Source of the DNA: Candidatus Kuenenia stuttgartensis
Lineage (GTDB): Bacteria > Planctomycetota > Planctomycetia > Planctomycetales > Planctomycetaceae
DNA: 33,750 bases
Assembly (NCBI GenBank): GCA_945861865.1
Contig: CAMAWN010000047.1
Coordinates: 1 to 33,750, forward strand
Reading direction: 5' to 3'
The position numbers and the translations under genes are program-made. Below are positions 31,663 to 33,750 of the stretch, in pieces. The notes under the pieces are model-generated. The model was not told the origin of the DNA, did no database searches, and worked only from the letters and a program-made list of their open reading frames with translations. The stretch's first letter is position 1. The number at the start of each line of letters is the position of its first letter.

Positions 31663-33399
31663 ATGACTGAACTCTGGACGGAACCGGAGTCATCGCAATC
31701 ATCGAACCGCAGGAATTACGCCGTGAACGGATTCAAACGCGCGTCGAGACGTCAGGCCGCCGTTGTTGGGCTGGCCGTGCTCATGGGAGCTTCGATGCTG
31801 GGTTGCCATGCTGGCCCCCGGTTCTTCTCCAAGAACGACCGCGACCACCGCGCGGACACGAAGGAACTTGCCGAGAAGGACAGGGGGAAATTCATTAACC
31901 GCAAGAAAGTCCGCCCAGAATCGGATTACCTCGAAGACAACGACCAGCAAGTCGCCAAACAGGATGGCAAGGCCAAGGCGAAACCGACTGCTGCGGATCG
32001 AAAGCCCTCCAGCAACACGGACGAGCGTGCGGAAATTGCTCGGCGTGGCACGAACAAACGCCCGGTGACGGATCTGCTGAATAACGATTCGTCTTTTGAG
32101 GACGACCTGCCGGAATCTCGCCCGACCGCGAAGGGAGCAGCCGCCTCCAACTCATCCGCGAAATCGACGGTCGGTAAAACGAGATCTTTGGGCGAAGACC
32201 CCTTCAAGAACTCGGTCATCGGCCCGACGACCACGAAACGGTCGGAGAAGCAAGTCGCAACCGTCAACTTTTTCGATGACGAGAAAGGCCCCAACGAAAT
32301 CGCCGAAGAGGCTGATGAAATCGAAAACCTGCATGTTCCGGCGGCGAAGAAAAATGTTGTCCAGTCGGCCGCAGCGGCAGTTTCACCCAATCGCCAGGTG
32401 TCCCCATCGGCGTCACCGATCCAACGAAAATTTCTCGACGAAATTGATGAACCGGCTGCTGGATCATTTCGGAGCCTGTTACTACGTGATGAAGTGACCG
32501 ACGAATCGAACGACGAAGGTATCGTTCCCGCGGACGTGCAATCGGTGAAACGCACAGTTGACGCACCAAGAGCTGTGGTCGGGCAAAAAGTGATCGACCG
32601 ACGACTGCAGGTGCAGCAAACACTCGATGATTGGCGACGTGAAATGGACGGCGACGAATCGCTGGCAAGCTCGGAGGACAAAGTCTACGCCTCCGCTACG
32701 CCAACCTCGCTTCACACCAACACTTCGCCCGCAGCGAAAGAGCACCTCAGCCAGACAGATATCAATGAACTCGATCCGCCGGCTACGTCTCAAGGAGCGG
32801 TACTCAACGGCGAGTTGATCATCGACACGAATACTTTGCCTTCAAGGTTTCAACAATCTGCGACACGTCCGACTGAGCCGAGCATGCCCAGCGGAGCCTC
32901 TGGGCGAATGAATTCGAACTCTGGCGTGAATATCGACATCGTTCCGGGCACAACACAAAACCGAACGCGCCCGGCCGGCCAGATCTCGTTGCAATCGGCA
33001 ACCGAGCTTGACGCAGCAACCGAGCTTGACGCAGCGACCGGACTGACCACCGCCGGCTACGAGCAAACGACTAATCCGACCGAGATAGGCAAGCTCCCCT
33101 CCTTGAAATTAGACGCGGATTTGGAAACCGGCCCCTTGCTATCCGCGCTAGACGACGAGGTCCAAATCGCGCCGCCGCCCGAAGAGCTCACGGACAGCAA
33201 GGCTGGAATTGGACTCGGCGATTCAACGTCTCGGAATCGCGTCTGGAAGCGAACGTTGCTGGTTTTGGCAGCGATGGCCTCCGCTGTGGTGATCGGCTTT
33301 GGACTGCGACACCGAATGGAACTGATCCCAGAACCAATTCGATTTCCGAAGCAGCCGAGAAAAGACCCGCAAGATCCAGCCTCGTGGCCGCGCGGTTGA
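31663..33399 (+). CDS. Unrecognised protein with terminal membrane segments and disordered middle
   Basis: A 578-residue protein of no recognised family. A hydrophobic segment at about 31-47 ends in LGC at residue 48, a poor lipobox, so either a lipoprotein or an N-terminal membrane anchor. The next ~470 residues are polar, rich in Ser, Thr, Asp, Glu, Lys and Pro with no clear domain, and look disordered. Short motifs recur (DEIDEP, NFFDDEKG, LINELDPP-like). A second helix lies near 526-545 (LLVLAAMASAVVIGFG), followed by a basic, Pro-rich tail. ATG 31663 has GGAG eight bases upstream; a GTG at 31660 is adjacent. Likely a membrane-bound, mostly extended protein. An 18-bp tandem repeat sits at 32998-33033. 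Confidence 0.75.
   Translation: MTELWTEPESSQSSNRRNYAVNGFKRASRRQAAVVGLAVLMGASMLGCHAGPRFFSKNDRDHRADTKELAEKDRGKFINRKKVRPESDYLEDNDQQVAKQDGKAKAKPTAADRKPSSNTDERAEIARRGTNKRPVTDLLNNDSSFEDDLPESRPTAKGAAASNSSAKSTVGKTRSLGEDPFKNSVIGPTTTKRSEKQVATVNFFDDEKGPNEIAEEADEIENLHVPAAKKNVVQSAAAAVSPNRQVSPSASPIQRKFLDEIDEPAAGSFRSLLLRDEVTDESNDEGIVPADVQSVKRTVDAPRAVVGQKVIDRRLQVQQTLDDWRREMDGDESLASSEDKVYASATPTSLHTNTSPAAKEHLSQTDINELDPPATSQGAVLNGELIIDTNTLPSRFQQSATRPTEPSMPSGASGRMNSNSGVNIDIVPGTTQNRTRPAGQISLQSATELDAATELDAATGLTTAGYEQTTNPTEIGKLPSLKLDADLETGPLLSALDDEVQIAPPPEELTDSKAGIGLGDSTSRNRVWKRTLLVLAAMASAVVIGFGLRHRMELIPEPIRFPKQPRKDPQDPASWPRG
32998..33033 (+). repeat. 18-bp tandem duplication within the gene
   Basis: The unit GCAACCGAGCTTGACGCA occurs twice in direct succession (32998-33015, 33016-33033) and keeps the frame, giving ATELDAATELDA. 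A third, diverged half unit (GCGACC) follows. Identical copies suggest a recent slippage duplication in a disordered part of the protein. Confidence 0.9.
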
Positions 33400-33621
33400 C
33401 GTTCGTGTTTCTGAACCAGAAGCCGGGCCTCTTCCGCCACAGCGCAATCCATTCTTGAAATGTGAATGAGTTCACTGTGACTCTTCCCAATTGATGCGTC
33501 CGGCATAATCGTCATCGTGAAACCAATCTTCACGCCGCGATGGCTGATTGACGCTCAAAAAAATCTCGCAAACCTCTGCATCGTGCTCCGCAAAGCTGAC
33601 CTATAATCCGGTTCGCAGAAA

Positions 33622-33750
33622 TTAGGTGCGCGTTGGGATGTAGCTTTTGGCGCAGACGGATTTGATCAGGTTGGTGTTGAGGCAGTGTTGGCACCAAGAG
33701 CTGGAGGCGACCTCGAAGAGGTCGTCGTAGTTTTCGTAGGAGCGGTTGGA
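33622..33750 (-). CDS. Possible transposase C-terminal fragment, cut by the window edge
   Basis: From the right edge, the minus strand has an open frame of 42 codons ending in TAA at 33622-33624. It contains SYENYDDLFEVASSSWCQHC and ends with KSYIPTRT. The SY-x(4)-L-x(6)-W pattern resembles the C-terminus of IS630-type DDE transposases, where SYE-x-L-x-A-x-x-x-AW precedes a final Arg/Ser-rich tail, but several Cys are unexpected. The start lies beyond the window. Between 33400 and 33621 nothing else was recognised. Confidence 0.35.
   Translation of the reverse strand, partial: SNRSYENYDDLFEVASSSWCQHCLNTNLIKSVCAKSYIPTRT

Overview
The window is GC-rich chromosomal DNA from a bacterium that is almost certainly a member of the Planctomycetota. 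The clearest signs are a secreted protein with a planctomycete-type cytochrome c, WD40 repeats and a pre-peptidase C-terminal-like domain; a PSCyt1-DUF1549-DUF1553 protein; a DUF58 protein; a very large Gln/Ala/Glu-rich DUF4175-like protein next to a secreted squalene-cyclase-like repeat protein; and several families of short palindromic repeats. Genus cannot be fixed from the sequence alone.

Layout. 1-668 is poorly coding DNA with one weak zinc-ribbon ORF and a possible relic. 669-8076 (+) holds a DUF58 protein, the cytochrome c/WD40 protein, a cysteine-free FmdB-like protein and the DUF1549/DUF1553 protein, with a small membrane protein convergent on the minus strand. 8421-14256 (+) is a flagellar export/motor block: a degenerate NtrC-like regulator, a FliF whose C-terminus carries a FliG-middle-like domain, FliH, FliI, FliJ and a 32-residue basic ORF closed by a terminator. 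14383-18398 has a secreted His/Gly/Tyr-rich protein (-), a YugP-type membrane metalloprotease (+), and an esterase plus O-methyltransferase pair (-). 18540-19905 (+) carries SlyX and a citrate-synthase-family enzyme. 19969-29936 is a long minus-strand run: YhaM-like nuclease, HisD, the DUF4175-like protein (interrupted by one in-frame TGA), the cyclase-like protein and an IlvD/Edd-family dehydratase. 30230-33399 (+) has an IscA/ErpA-like Fe-S protein, a short-chain dehydrogenase and an unrecognised protein with a membrane segment at each end. A possible transposase tail runs off the right edge.

How the genes fit. fliF-fliH-fliI-fliJ encode the M-ring and the export ATPase complex; a separate fliG is absent from its usual place between fliF and fliH, and FliF instead ends in a FliG-M-like segment. 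YhaM/HisD and the DUF4175-like/cyclase-like pairs overlap as ATGA junctions, suggesting coupled translation. The cytochrome/WD40 and DUF1549/DUF1553 proteins belong to the paralog-rich secreted families typical of planctomycetes.

The most unusual signal is the set of short palindromic elements. At least five distinct types occur here. Three lie inside genes in a readable frame (cytochrome/WD40 gene, fliF, DUF4175-like gene), one supplies a stop codon, and others flank genes. Other oddities are the FliF-FliG fusion, a flagellar-locus regulator lacking the Walker A lysine and the GAFTGA loop, a citrate synthase paralog with Leu in place of the oxaloacetate-binding His, and the TGA inside the giant coiled-coil gene. 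No CRISPR array, rRNA or tRNA gene was recognised.
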